Of a DNA stretch of 62,821 nt, positions 46,226-55,185 are shown one piece after another. Numbering within the stretch: the first letter of the stretch is position 1; the number at the start of each line of letters is the position of its first letter. The notes under the pieces were generated by a model, which was not told the origin of the DNA, did not search any database, and saw only the letters and a program-made list of their open reading frames with translations. The DNA comes from Natrarchaeobius oligotrophus (GTDB lineage: Archaea > Halobacteriota > Halobacteria > Halobacteriales > Natrialbaceae), in assembly GCF_003841465.1 (NCBI RefSeq), contig NZ_REFZ01000018.1:1-62821 (forward strand), read 5' to 3'. Both the position numbers and the translations under genes were made by a program.

Positions 46226-46300
46226 CGGGCTGCTGTCAGTCGTTGCCGGTGCGTCCGCGAACGGCTGTGGTCGTACCGGTGACCGATGACAGCAATCCGT
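46226..46300. repeat. Decayed inverted-repeat element, copy D
   Basis: GGGCTGCTGTCAGTCGTTGCCGG on the left and TGACAGCAATCCGTCTC on the right correspond to the ends of copies A and B, with a rearranged hairpin between. It lies between hisF and the lipoprotein gene; its right edge overlaps the approach to the lipoprotein stop. Confidence 0.6.
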
Positions 46301-46301
46301 C

Positions 46302-47651
46302 TCACTCTTCGAACAACCGCGTTCGAGTCGCCTCGGCGGCGTCCGGAAGGGCGTCGAACCGCGCACGGAGACAGACGTAACCGCTGTACTCGTCGCTCAG
46401 CGAGACGAGGGCGTCCGAATCGGACTCGTGCCACCGACGGATCCGGTCGTCGGTCCAGCCGAGCGCCCGCACTCCGTCCGCGAGTCGCGCCGCGGCGAGG
46501 GTCGGCTCGGCGAACGACTCGAGCGCGGATTCGACGGCCTCGATCGCGGCCTCGCGCTCCGAACGGATCTCGTCGATCGACGCCGACGGTTCGACGTCGC
46601 GGCCCTCGAACCGATCGCGAACCGTCTCGAACGCTCGCCGCTCCTGTTCGAACCGAACGGCCGCCGCGAGCCCCCGCCCGAGTCGTCCCTCCGACGCGGC
46701 GTCGTCCATTCGGTCTCTCGCGTCGTAGACCGGCCTCACCGCGTCCCAGACGAGCGTCTGTTGAAACCCCGTCTCGAGGTCGCCCTCGACGAGTTCGGAA
46801 AGCCAGTCGTCTTCGTCCTGATCCGGGAGGGAGAACTCCGTTGCGGCGTCGATCGACCGCTCCAGCGCCGCCGAAAAGGCGGCCTCGAGGTCGACCGAGC
46901 TCCGGAGGTCGTCGGCGTACCGTTCCGAGAGGTGATCCCAGGCGTCGGTCGTCGCCGCGACGAACTCGAGGTCGCCGGCGTGCTCGCCGAGTTCGACGAC
47001 GTTCGATCCGGCGTGGAGCCGCCACCGACGGACGCGCCACCCGGCCCGGACGAGGTCGTCCTCTCGGTCGGCGGCGACGAGCGCGGCTCGAAGTCGTCCG
47101 TCCCGCGAGTCGTCCCCCGCGTACGCCGTCGTCTCGAGCCGGTCGTCGAGCCGGGACCGTCGTTCGCCGCGCTCGTCGTCCAGTTCGTCGACGGCCGGTC
47201 CGTCCTCGACGGCGGCCAGCGTCGTCGCGGACTCGCGCGCCGCCTCGCGAGCGTCCGGAACGTCGTTCCGGAGGGCGTGGTACCGCGCGCTCCCCGCCGT
47301 TTCTCGTGCGCTTTCGCGGTACTCCGTCGCGTCGACTCGCCGCTCCTCGATCGTCTCGCGGACGACCCCGTTCGGAACGTCGTCCCGTTCCACGGACGGC
47401 GGAACGGCGTCCAGCAGCTTCGAAACGCGCTCGAGTTCGTTCTCGAGGGCGGCGTCCGCGGGTCCGATCGGGACGGGCGGATCGACGTCGGGTGTCGGTA
47501 CGGTCAGGATCGCCTCGAGCTCCGACCGCTCGAACCGGCCCGAGTCGTCCTCGGAGAGCGAAATTTCGGAACAGCCGGCGAGGGAAACCCCGCCAGCCGT
47601 CGCCAGTCCCGCCAGCAGCTGACGACGGGTCGCGTTCGATGGAACGGTCAT
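46302..47651 (-). CDS. Tat-exported lipoprotein, helical
   Basis: The 449-residue lipoprotein has a twin-arginine signal (ATRRQLLAGLATAGGVSLAGC, lipid cysteine at 27), followed by a largely alpha-helical mature part rich in Arg and Asp/Glu. I do not recognise the family. It starts 4 bases inside the end of the upstream lipoprotein gene (47648-48352), so the two are translationally coupled and may form one surface complex. Confidence 0.75.
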   Translation of the reverse strand: MTVPSNATRRQLLAGLATAGGVSLAGCSEISLSEDDSGRFERSELEAILTVPTPDVDPPVPIGPADAALENELERVSKLLDAVPPSVERDDVPNGVVRETIEERRVDATEYRESARETAGSARYHALRNDVPDAREAARESATTLAAVEDGPAVDELDDERGERRSRLDDRLETTAYAGDDSRDGRLRAALVAADREDDLVRAGWRVRRWRLHAGSNVVELGEHAGDLEFVAATTDAWDHLSERYADDLRSSVDLEAAFSAALERSIDAATEFSLPDQDEDDWLSELVEGDLETGFQQTLVWDAVRPVYDARDRMDDAASEGRLGRGLAAAVRFEQERRAFETVRDRFEGRDVEPSASIDEIRSEREAAIEAVESALESFAEPTLAAARLADGVRALGWTDDRIRRWHESDSDALVSLSDEYSGYVCLRARFDALPDAAEATRTRLFEE

Positions 47652-48352
47652 GGCTCGCCTCCGTCGTCGGCCGATTCGTCTGCGTCGTCACGCCGGTCCG
47701 GCTTCGCGTCGGTCGCGTTTTCCGCGCCGTCGTCTCGTTTCTCGTCGATGACGGCCTCCTCCGAACACGACGCGCGTTCGCCGCTCGATCGACCGGACGG
47801 AGGCTCCTCGTAGACGTATCGGATCCGGAAGAACTGCGCTTCCATCACCTCGACGTCGGCCTCGCACGCCGCCGTCGGCGGTTTGAGCGTGCGGCAGTAC
47901 CGCGTTCGAAACCGGTCCGGATCGGCCCGAACGGCCAGCACGTGACGCCGGTAGCAGTCTTCGATCGATCGCTGCTCGACGACGACGGACTGGTCGTCGA
48001 AGTCCGTCTCGTCGAGGAAGGACCGTGCCGCAGCCTCGTCGTCCGCGTCGATCTCGAGGGCCTCGGCGTCGTCTTCGTCGAGGACGAACTCGATAGACCG
48101 TCGCCTCGGACGGTCGTCGTCGCTCGGGTCGTCCGGCGGGTCGTCGCGCGGAAAGACGAAGCGTTCGTCGTCGTCGGTGCGGATCGCGAGGTGATCGTAC
48201 TCGTCGGATTCGAAGGCGACTCCTTCGTCTACCGCGTGGTCGTGTGCTTGGGATTCGGTGGCGTCCGTTCCGGTGCAGCCGGCGATCAGGGCCGACAGAC
48301 AGCCCGTACCGGCGGCTAGCAGTCGCCTGCGGGGGACGTCGCTGGAGGGCAT
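47648..48352 (-). CDS. Tat-exported lipoprotein, acidic
   Basis: The 234-residue lipoprotein has the signal PRRRLLAAGTGCLSALIAGC (lipid cysteine at 26). The mature part contains paired cysteines (SIEDCYRRHVLAV, RYCRTLKPPTAACEADVEVME) and the hydrophobic strand AQFFRIRYVYEEPPSG, then an acidic tail. The family is unknown to me. It is the first gene of a two-gene operon with the helical lipoprotein. Confidence 0.75.
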   Translation of the reverse strand: MPSSDVPRRRLLAAGTGCLSALIAGCTGTDATESQAHDHAVDEGVAFESDEYDHLAIRTDDDERFVFPRDDPPDDPSDDDRPRRRSIEFVLDEDDAEALEIDADDEAAARSFLDETDFDDQSVVVEQRSIEDCYRRHVLAVRADPDRFRTRYCRTLKPPTAACEADVEVMEAQFFRIRYVYEEPPSGRSSGERASCSEEAVIDEKRDDGAENATDAKPDRRDDADESADDGGEP

Positions 48353-48563
48353 TCACGCCGAGTTGTTCGCCGATCGGTAAATACTCTCTGGACGACTGTT
48401 CGGCGTCGACCGGCTCTTCGTCGCGCGATCCTGTGAGCCGATCCGCTCTCGAACGGCCTCGGTCAGCCGCTGGCCTCGTCCACCGAGCGATCGTTCGCGG
48501 TCCCCGTCGCGGGTTCGAACCGCTGTAGGTGTCTTTAAGGCGGTGAACCGACAAGAGCCGCAC

Positions 48564-48752
48564 ATGGCAGACGATACGGAACCCGCCGTCGATCACGACT
48601 CGGCCGCCGACGTGGGCCACGACCTCGAGGCCGAGCGGACGACTGCACCGATGAGCGAGTACGCGTCGCGCGACGTCGCGGTCGGCCTCGTCGTGTTCGT
48701 CGTCGGCGTCGCAGTCGCGTTCGGAATTCCGCTGGTGGCGCTGGCGGCGTAG
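48564..48752 (+). CDS. Small single-span membrane protein (DUF7550-like)
   Basis: The 62-residue protein has an acidic N-terminal half (ADDTEPAVDHDSAADVGHDLEAERTTAPMSEY) and one C-terminal membrane helix (DVAVGLVVFVVGVAVAFGIPLVALAA). It is a small Halobacteria-specific family. The function is unknown. It is transcribed divergently from the lipoprotein pair. Confidence 0.7.
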   Translation: MADDTEPAVDHDSAADVGHDLEAERTTAPMSEYASRDVAVGLVVFVVGVAVAFGIPLVALAA

Positions 48753-48787
48753 AAATCAGAACGAGACGGATAGCGAATCGAAGATCG

Positions 48788-49015
48788 TTAGAAGACGTAC
48801 TCGTCGTCGTGGCCCATCATTCCGTCGTCTTCGAGTCCGGGACCGCCGGCTCCGCCCTCCTCTTCGTCCATCGGTCCGCTGGTCTTGTAGGCTTTGATCC
48901 CCGTCGAGAGCAGATCTTCGACGGCTTCCTCGCGGTTGACGAACTCCCCACGCTCGACCATCTGGGCGATCTGCATCTCGAGGTGTTCCGGGATAGTGAT
49001 CTCTACTTTCGGCAT
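48788..49015 (-). CDS. Ribbon-helix-helix protein (CopG/DUF7120-like)
   Basis: The 75-residue protein has a ribbon-helix-helix domain: strand KVEITIPEHLEMQIAQMVERG, then the second helix VNREEAVEDLLSTGIKAYKTS (residues 2-46). A Gly/Asp/Glu-rich tail ends in GHDDEYVF. The domain is a DNA-binding dimerisation fold, so it is probably a small regulator. No toxin partner is adjacent, which argues against an antitoxin. Confidence 0.8.
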   Translation of the reverse strand: MPKVEITIPEHLEMQIAQMVERGEFVNREEAVEDLLSTGIKAYKTSGPMDEEEGGAGGPGLEDDGMMGHDDEYVF

Positions 49016-49520
49016 CTGATTCGGCTTTCGGCAAGGGGGTATTTAGGTTTGACGGGGATTTTCCGGACGCGGATCGTCTCACAAACCCGTCAGTTCGGAA
49101 CCGAGCGCAGCGTCGCTCGTCGAGGCCTACCGGTCAGCAATCGGTCGCTATCGTTCGCCGGCACCGACCGGAATCGAACGGGCCCCAGCTCGGGGTGGCG
49201 GTCGTCCACTCCCTGATACGGTTTCCTGTCCGTCAGTTCCGGCGCACCCGCGACACGGGCGGCGGGTGCACCGGTACATCGGTACAGTAATCCGTATGAG
49301 AGGGAGTATCGTAGCCAACCGGCGGTTTCGACGTCCGTCTTTCGAGGCCGTGTCTCGGTTCATCACGGGAAAGCTATGGACTCCTCCGATCGTGTCTCTG
49401 AAACGGGTATCCTCTTCGTCGAACCGGGAGTCTTACCGCTTTCCGGAACGGCAACCTCGAAAAAGCGTGGTCAGGACGTCCCGCCGGTTCGGAATCGGAT
49501 ACTGCGCTGTGGGTCCGACG
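49016..49520. other. Intergenic region with one inverted-repeat element
   Basis: These 505 bases contain no gene. The 82-bp inverted-repeat element copy B occupies 49216-49297. The rest has no conserved frame; the part next to 49015 should hold the ribbon-helix-helix gene promoter. Confidence 0.55.
49216..49297. repeat. 82-bp inverted-repeat element, copy B
   Basis: The ends are ATACGGTTTCCTGT and ACAGTAATCCGTAT. The interior hairpin is CCGGCGCACCCGCG to GGCGGGTGCACCGG. It is exactly the same length as copy A (27472-27553), with clear identity along the whole element. Confidence 0.87.
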
Positions 49521-49820
49521 TTACCGGTTGCCCATCATCGAGTCGATCGCGTTCTTGAGCGACGTACCCGGTTTCGTGATCGTATCGAGTTGCTGGCGCA
49601 TCTTCCGCTGGTTGAAGTAGCTCGCGAACGCGAGGATGGTCGGGGGCCAGAGCCCGACGAACAGTCCCCGCTCGCGGTCCCCGCGCACGAAGAAGTAGTA
49701 CCAGGAGAGTCCGACCGACGCGGCCGACGCGAGAAACGCCGGACCCATTGCCTGTTCTCCGACCTCTTCGGCTGACTGTGTGGAGACGTCTCGTTCTGCG
49801 ATCTGCTGTTTACTCGCCAT
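49521..49820 (-). CDS. Small haloarchaeal membrane protein
   Basis: The 99-residue protein has two hydrophobic segments (MGPAFLASAASVGLSWYYFFV and GLFVGLWPPTILAFASYF), with a polar N terminus and a basic amphipathic C terminus (NQRKMRQQLDTITKPGTSLKNAIDSMMGNR). The hairpin topology and C-terminal helix suggest a membrane-associated accessory protein. I do not recognise a named family. Confidence 0.7.
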   Translation of the reverse strand: MASKQQIAERDVSTQSAEEVGEQAMGPAFLASAASVGLSWYYFFVRGDRERGLFVGLWPPTILAFASYFNQRKMRQQLDTITKPGTSLKNAIDSMMGNR

Positions 49821-50157
49821 ACACGACTCGAGTCGGGGAGATACTACTAAGGGGTGGCGAGGGTTTCGGAGAGAAGGGGCCGACTTGTTCGCGAGATTCG
49901 ACCGTTTCGAGTCGTTTCGACCCGGCCGCAGTCCGGCAAATATCGGCTTGTACGTGCCGGTCGGCGCGCACTCGTGGGCGCGTCTCGAGGACGAGGTGGA
50001 ACGGGACCCGAACGGCTCCGAACCGCGATCGGTCGGTCCCCACCGGCGGACGGTCGGGTGGCGTCACTCGTGCGGACCGACGCGACCGATCGTACGTGGG
50101 ACGACCGGCCCCGTTCTCGAACGTCAGTACTACGTCGATCGATTCCGTCCTTCGAGT
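49821..50157. other. Intergenic region without recognisable gene
   Basis: These 337 bases separate two divergent genes. Both promoters should be here (AGATACTACTAAGG near 49839 lies about 25 bases before the membrane-protein start on the minus strand). No RNA or repeat is seen. Confidence 0.5.
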
Positions 50158-50754
50158 ATGACCACGAACGACGTCACGGACCTGTACCGGGAGTTCGGCG
50201 ACGAGCGGGTTCCGCCGGGCCAACGCGAGACGACGGCGTTTCCGGTCCTCTCGAAGAGCGGTACGCCCGACGTCGACCTCGAGAGCTGGACGTTCACGGT
50301 CACCGGTGCCGTCGAGGAGGAACTCGCACTCTCGTGGGAGGAGTTTCGCGATCTACCGAGCGAAACGCAACGCCAGGACTTTCACTGCGTCACCGGCTGG
50401 AGCGCCCTCGACTGCGAGTTCACCGGCGTACCGTTCCCCGAGATCGCGGCGCGCGCCGGCGTCTCTGACGAGGCGGTCCACGTCATGTTCTCCGCGCTCG
50501 ACGGCTACACGACGGACCTCCCGCTCGAAGATTGCATGCGCGAGGAAGTGCTGTTCGCGTGGGGGTACGACGACGCGGACCTACCGACGGATCACGGCGG
50601 TCCCCTCCGAGTCGTGACACCCCACAAGTACGCCTACAAGGGGGCAAAGTGGGTCGACGGCGTCGAGTTTCTCACCGAATCACGGCCGGGCTACTGGGAG
50701 CGCAGGGGGTACTCGCAGACGGCGAACCCGTGGCGAGAGGAGCGATATAGTTAG
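50158..50754 (+). CDS. Sulfite-oxidase-like molybdopterin protein
   Basis: The 198-residue protein comprises one oxidoreductase molybdopterin-binding domain. Visible features are WTFTVTGAVEEELALSWEEF, the Mo-ligand Cys in QDFHCVTGWSALDCEFTGVPF, DGYTTDLPLEDCM, and the final KWVDGVEFLTESRPGYWERRGY. It lacks heme and dimerisation domains and a Tat signal, so it resembles the short cytoplasmic YedY-like proteins. The electron partner is unknown. Confidence 0.85.
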   Translation: MTTNDVTDLYREFGDERVPPGQRETTAFPVLSKSGTPDVDLESWTFTVTGAVEEELALSWEEFRDLPSETQRQDFHCVTGWSALDCEFTGVPFPEIAARAGVSDEAVHVMFSALDGYTTDLPLEDCMREEVLFAWGYDDADLPTDHGGPLRVVTPHKYAYKGAKWVDGVEFLTESRPGYWERRGYSQTANPWREERYS

Positions 50755-50786
50755 GCTGAAGGCGCGTCGGTTCCGATTCTCGATCG

Positions 50787-52145
50787 ATGGATCGAACGCC
50801 GGGTGGGAGACGACTTGCGGCCGAATCGCGCTCGCTCGCGGACGGCGAACCGATCGAACTGGTGAGTCGAAGCTGCGAGGTCGACGACGTTTCGTTCGCC
50901 GCAGTCGTCGACGCCGCGGACGAGTCACGGATCCTGTGGGCGACGCCCGAGGGGCTCGAGATCGCCGGCCGCGGCGTCGCAGCCGGATTCTCCGCCGCCG
51001 GCCCGGATCGGTACGACGCGATCCGACGGCAGGCCGATCGCGTCTTCGATCGGCTCGAACACGGCGGTCCGACAGTCGCCCGACCCCGAGCGTTCGGCGG
51101 GTTCTCGTTTCACGACGGATCCGATGCGGACCCGCCGTGGACCGGTTTCGATCCCGCGTCGTTCGTCGTTCCGCAGGTGTTCGTCACCCGCGACGAGACC
51201 GACGGAATCTGGCTGACGGCCGTCGCGGACGACCGTGAGGCTGTCGACGCCCGCCTCGAGCGGTGGCGCGATCGATTGACCGACGGCCCGACGATGTGCG
51301 CGAGCGGATCGGCACCCGGCGTCGAATCGACCGAGCGGTCGACGTCTCCGGAGCGATGGGCCGAGCAAATCTCGCGAGCGCTCGATCGGATCGACGACGG
51401 CCGCCTCACGAAAGTCGTCCTCGCACAGGCGCTTTCGGTCGACCTGACGGTGCCCGTCGACGTTCCGGCGACGCTCGAGCGGCTCCGCCGACAGTACCCG
51501 AGCTGTTACCGGTTTCTGGTGGGCCACGGCGTCGGGGGGACCTTCTTCGGCGCGCCGCCCGAACAGCTGGTGTCGAAACGCGGCGAGCGCGTCGGGACGG
51601 AGGCGCTTGCCGGGTCGGCACCGCGCGGTCGGACGCCGGAAGCGGACGAGGAGTACGCCGAACGGATGCTCGCCGACGAGAAACTCCGCCGGGAACACGA
51701 ACTCGTCGTCGACGCCATTCGCGAACAACTCGGGCCGCTCGCCAGCGAGCTGACCGTCTCCGATCGAACGCTTCGCAAACTCGCGACGATACAGCACCTC
51801 AGGACGCCGATTTCGGCCACGCTCGAGACGGACCGACACGTCCTCGAGCTCGTCGAAGCGTTGCACCCGACGCCCGCGGTCGGCGGCGTCCCGCCGGAGT
51901 CGGCCTGGGAGACGATTCACGAGACGGAGACGTTCGACCGCGGCTGGTACGCCGCGCCGGTCGGTTGGTTCGACGGGAGCGGCGACGGCGAGTTCGCGGT
52001 CGCGTTGCGATCCGCGATCACGGCCGGCGAATCCGCGACGCTGTTCGCCGGCAACGGCATCGTCGCCGACAGCGATCCGGACGACGAGTGGGAGGAGGTC
52101 CAGCTGAAGTTCCGACCGATCCTCGACGAGCTCCGGGAGCGATGA
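50787..52145 (+). CDS. menF: Isochorismate synthase
   Basis: This is the first dedicated step of menaquinone synthesis (chorismate to isochorismate). The 452-residue product has the chorismate-binding core in its C-terminal half: LTKVVLAQALSVDL, GGTFFGAPPEQLVSKRGERVGTEALAGSAPRG (given by its ends at about 245-280), EHELVVDAI, and a tail with GWFDGSGDGEFAVALRSA. Its stop overlaps the menD start by 4 bases (ATGA), so the two are coupled. Menaquinone is the respiratory quinone of haloarchaea. Confidence 0.93.
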   Translation: MDRTPGGRRLAAESRSLADGEPIELVSRSCEVDDVSFAAVVDAADESRILWATPEGLEIAGRGVAAGFSAAGPDRYDAIRRQADRVFDRLEHGGPTVARPRAFGGFSFHDGSDADPPWTGFDPASFVVPQVFVTRDETDGIWLTAVADDREAVDARLERWRDRLTDGPTMCASGSAPGVESTERSTSPERWAEQISRALDRIDDGRLTKVVLAQALSVDLTVPVDVPATLERLRRQYPSCYRFLVGHGVGGTFFGAPPEQLVSKRGERVGTEALAGSAPRGRTPEADEEYAERMLADEKLRREHELVVDAIREQLGPLASELTVSDRTLRKLATIQHLRTPISATLETDRHVLELVEALHPTPAVGGVPPESAWETIHETETFDRGWYAAPVGWFDGSGDGEFAVALRSAITAGESATLFAGNGIVADSDPDDEWEEVQLKFRPILDELRER

Positions 52146-53944
52146 CCGCGCCGAACAGAGCGACGCTGTGGGGACGAACGCTCGTCGATGAACTCGCGGC
52201 TGGCGGACTCGAGGCGGTGTGTATCGCACCCGGCAGTCGATCCACGCCGCTGACCGTCGCGTTCGCCGCCCACCCGGAGATCGCCGTCCACTCACATCTC
52301 GACGAGCGGTCGGCGGCGTTTTTCGCTCTCGGACGCGCGAGACGGACCGGCGAGCCGACGGCGCTCGTGTGTACGTCGGGAACGGCGGCGGCGAACTTCC
52401 ACCCGGCGGTGATCGAGGCAGATCGGGCCAGGGTACCGCTGCTCGTGCTCACGGCCGATCGGCCGCCCGAGTTGCGCGACAGCGGCGCGAACCAGACGGT
52501 CGATCAGGTGAAACTGTACGGTGACGCCGTCCGCTGGTACGTCGACCTCCCCGAGCCCGAACCCGACGAGAGGAAGGTGCGAAGCCTCCGGACGACGGCC
52601 GCCCGCGCGCTGGCGAAGACGGTCGCAGTTCCGCCCGGACCGGTCCACCTCAACTGTCCGTTTCGCAAGCCCCTCGAGCCGACGCCCGTCCCGGACGACG
52701 TTCCGGACGAGTTCGGCGAGTCGCTCGCGGGAACGGGTCGAGATGGCCCGTTCGTGGAGACGAGTTCCGCCACGCAGACGCCGAGTTCCGCCGCGATCGA
52801 AACCCTCGCCGGCGCGCTCGCGTCGGCGACGCGACCGTTACTCGTCGCCGGCCCGGGGGATCCGACGGACCTGCGGGGGCTCGATCCGGCGACCGTCGTC
52901 GAGGTTGCAGACCGGGTCGATGCGCCGATCCTCGCGGATCCGCTCTCGAGCGTCCGGTTCGGACCGCACGTCGAGGACGACGCCAATCGAGACCGGCGCC
53001 GCCGGGTGTACGGCGGCTACGACGCGTACGCGAACGACCTTCCTGCCCCCGACGTCGTCGTTCGATTCGGCGCGTCCCCGACCTCGAAAACGGTGCGTCA
53101 CGCCGTGCGAGACGCCGACGCGCGGCAGTTCCTGGTCGACCCTGCCGGGGGGTGGCGCGAGGCGACGTTTACGGCGACGGACCTCGTCGAATCCTCTCCC
53201 GGCGAGGCGTTCGAACGGCTCCTCGAGACGCTTCCCGAAACGCGAGCCGGATCGACGGACGGCGACTGGCTCGCCGCGTTCGACGAGCGGGAGAGTCGCC
53301 ACTGGACGATCCGCGACGAGGCGCGTTCGCCGGCCGAACTCGAGGCCGAGCCGTTCGAGGGTGCGATCGTCGCGTCGGTCTTCGAGCACGCCCCCGATCC
53401 GGCGACGATCTTCGTCTCCAACAGCATGCCGATCAGGGACGCGGATCGATTCGCTCGACCGCGAGGGGCCGAACTGACCGTCCTCGCAAACCGGGGAGCG
53501 AGCGGTATCGACGGCATTACCAGCACGGCACTCGGTGCCGCAAGCGCGACGGACGATCCCGTCGTCCTCGTCACCGGCGACCTGGCGTTCTACCACGACG
53601 CGAACGGCCTGCTCGCGGTCGATCGCTGCGACGTCGACGCGACGATCGTCCTGCTCGACAACGACGGCGGGGGCATCTTCCACATGCTCCCGATCGAGGA
53701 GTTCGACCCGCCCTTCACGGAGCAGTTTGAGACGCCCCACGGTCTCGAGTTCGAACACCTCGCCGACCTCTACGACCTCGAGTTCGAGCGCGTCGAGCCC
53801 CGGGAGTTCGACGCGAGCTACCGGCGGTCGCTCGAGCGCGAGGGGACCCAGGTCGTTTCGGTTTCGTTCGACGCCGAAACGAGTCATCGAAGACGCGAGG
53901 AGCTCGAGCGACGGGGCCGGGCGGAGACGAATCCCGATAGATAG
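52142..53944 (+). CDS. menD: SEPHCHC synthase (MenD)
   Basis: This thiamine-diphosphate enzyme adds 2-oxoglutarate-derived succinic semialdehyde to isochorismate. The 600-residue product starts with VCIAPGSRSTPLTVAFA (MenD signature) and the HLDERSAAFFALG glutamate region. The C-terminal ThDP-binding part has GDLAFYHDANGLL and VLLDNDGGGIFHMLPIEEF (GD...NN-like motif), as in other MenD. The ATG at 52142 lies inside the menF stop. The long open frame upstream of it is a shadow. It converges on the J-domain gene with no gap. Confidence 0.94.
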   Translation: MTAPNRATLWGRTLVDELAAGGLEAVCIAPGSRSTPLTVAFAAHPEIAVHSHLDERSAAFFALGRARRTGEPTALVCTSGTAAANFHPAVIEADRARVPLLVLTADRPPELRDSGANQTVDQVKLYGDAVRWYVDLPEPEPDERKVRSLRTTAARALAKTVAVPPGPVHLNCPFRKPLEPTPVPDDVPDEFGESLAGTGRDGPFVETSSATQTPSSAAIETLAGALASATRPLLVAGPGDPTDLRGLDPATVVEVADRVDAPILADPLSSVRFGPHVEDDANRDRRRRVYGGYDAYANDLPAPDVVVRFGASPTSKTVRHAVRDADARQFLVDPAGGWREATFTATDLVESSPGEAFERLLETLPETRAGSTDGDWLAAFDERESRHWTIRDEARSPAELEAEPFEGAIVASVFEHAPDPATIFVSNSMPIRDADRFARPRGAELTVLANRGASGIDGITSTALGAASATDDPVVLVTGDLAFYHDANGLLAVDRCDVDATIVLLDNDGGGIFHMLPIEEFDPPFTEQFETPHGLEFEHLADLYDLEFERVEPREFDASYRRSLEREGTQVVSVSFDAETSHRRREELERRGRAETNPDR

Positions 53945-54847
53945 TCAGCGCCGGACGGCCCACCAGACCGCGAGCGCGTACCCGAACGGGATCCAGACGA
54001 ACGCGAGCACGAGCGAGCCGCGTATCGACAGCACCTCCACCGACGACAGTCGGACGACGGCGAGTGGAACGATGAGGCTCCAGCCGCCGAAAAACAGCGG
54101 CGCGAGGCGAGGGATCGTCAGCAGGTAGGCGACGACGCCGAGCGTGCACGCGACCAGGATTCCGTTGACGACCGGCGAGAACGCCGGCGTCAGGCTGGCG
54201 TAGACGAACGCCGGGTAGAGCACCCAGAGGCAGGCGACCGTCACCGCCGTCGAGTGATCGATCGATCGTTCCTCTCGCCGAAGGGTAACGTCGTCGTCGT
54301 CGTCCCAGTCGCGTACTCTGTATCGAAATTCGGCGTCCCCGCTCGAGGCGGACGCGTTCGTTTCGCGTCCGTTTTCCCCCCTGGAGGCCGTTCCGGTCCG
54401 CTCGCCGCCGCCGAACGACCAGCCGTTTCTCGCCGTTCGCTCGGCGGTCTCGCGTTGACGCCGCGTGCGCTGGCGGGCGTGGTGGCTTCGGCGGCGACCC
54501 GTTCCGGCGTCGGTTCCGAACCCGGACCGGTTCTCCGTCGTCGTCGAACCGGACGCGTCGACTCCGCCTCGAGGGGGCGTCTCCTCGTCGCTCCGGTGGA
54601 CCGAACCGAACGAACCGTCAGCGAGTCCGACGTAGGCGTCGTGACCGAGTCGGTCGTATCGCGCACGCTCGTCGCCGTCGGTGAGCACCGCTTGCGCGGT
54701 CGAGACCCGCTGGAACTGGTCGGTCGCGTCCGGATCGTCGTTGTGATCCGGGTGCGTCTCGAGGACACGCTCGCGGTAGGCGTCCCGGATCTCGGCCTGC
54801 GTGGCGTCCGGGTCGACCTCGAGGACGTCGTAGTAGGTCTCGCCCAT
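53945..54847 (-). CDS. J-domain membrane protein
   Basis: The 300-residue protein has an N-terminal J domain (2-65) with YYDVLEVDPDATQAEIRDAYR and the catalytic HPD in ETHPDHND, which should stimulate a DnaK-type ATPase. An Arg/Gly/Ser-rich linker (70-180) and four C-terminal hydrophobic segments (TAVTVACLWVLYPAFVYASL and following) come next. It lacks the zinc-finger and C-terminal domains of DnaJ proper, so it is a membrane-bound DnaJ-like cochaperone. The ATG at 54847 starts GETYYDVLEV. Confidence 0.82.
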   Translation of the reverse strand: MGETYYDVLEVDPDATQAEIRDAYRERVLETHPDHNDDPDATDQFQRVSTAQAVLTDGDERARYDRLGHDAYVGLADGSFGSVHRSDEETPPRGGVDASGSTTTENRSGFGTDAGTGRRRSHHARQRTRRQRETAERTARNGWSFGGGERTGTASRGENGRETNASASSGDAEFRYRVRDWDDDDDVTLRREERSIDHSTAVTVACLWVLYPAFVYASLTPAFSPVVNGILVACTLGVVAYLLTIPRLAPLFFGGWSLIVPLAVVRLSSVEVLSIRGSLVLAFVWIPFGYALAVWWAVRR

Positions 54848-55185
54848 CGACTGCGCGTCGATATGACGTCGGTCGTGAAAATCCCTCCGGCAGTGCCGTC
54901 GTTCGTCCGGCGTCGTTGTTCGATTGACTGGTTTCTGGTGGCGGCTTTCCGACTCGTACACGCTATTTCGATATATCGAACGTGGTGTCTGACGCAGCCA
55001 CAGTTTCGGAGGATGGGCCATTTTCTGCGTAGCTTTCGTGATAGCTGTAGCCCAAATGGGCTCTGTGCGAAGGAATCAGTCGTATCTCTCGGTTCAAGCT
55101 CGTCAGATACACCAAAGCAGCTCACTATTCGAGATCTCACAGAGCGTCGCCACTCATCACGGGCAGTCCAAATCGGTGAAGAGCG
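54848..55185. other. Boundary between core genes and the accessory island
   Basis: These 338 bases lie between the J-domain start and the transposase stop. The stem AGCCCA-AA-TGGGCT at 55049-55062 may be a terminator or lie near the insertion-sequence end. I could not match a terminal inverted repeat with the other side of the transposase by eye. Confidence 0.45.

Noticed and set aside
46099-47691. Upstream extension of the hisF open frame
   Set aside because: HisF begins [10 protein letters not shown] at 46098; the upstream part is antisense-like Arg-rich sequence overlapping the lipoprotein gene.
46286-48319. 677-codon plus-strand open frame, very Arg/Pro-rich
   Set aside because: It is antisense to two genes with clear Tat lipobox signals; the composition is that of a shadow frame.
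48420-48540. tRNA-like GGGTTCGAACC near 48510
   Set aside because: No matching T-stem, acceptor stem or anticodon arm can be formed around it.
51263-52141. Upstream extension of the menD open frame
   Set aside because: It overlaps menF in another frame; the conserved MenD N terminus starts at 52142.
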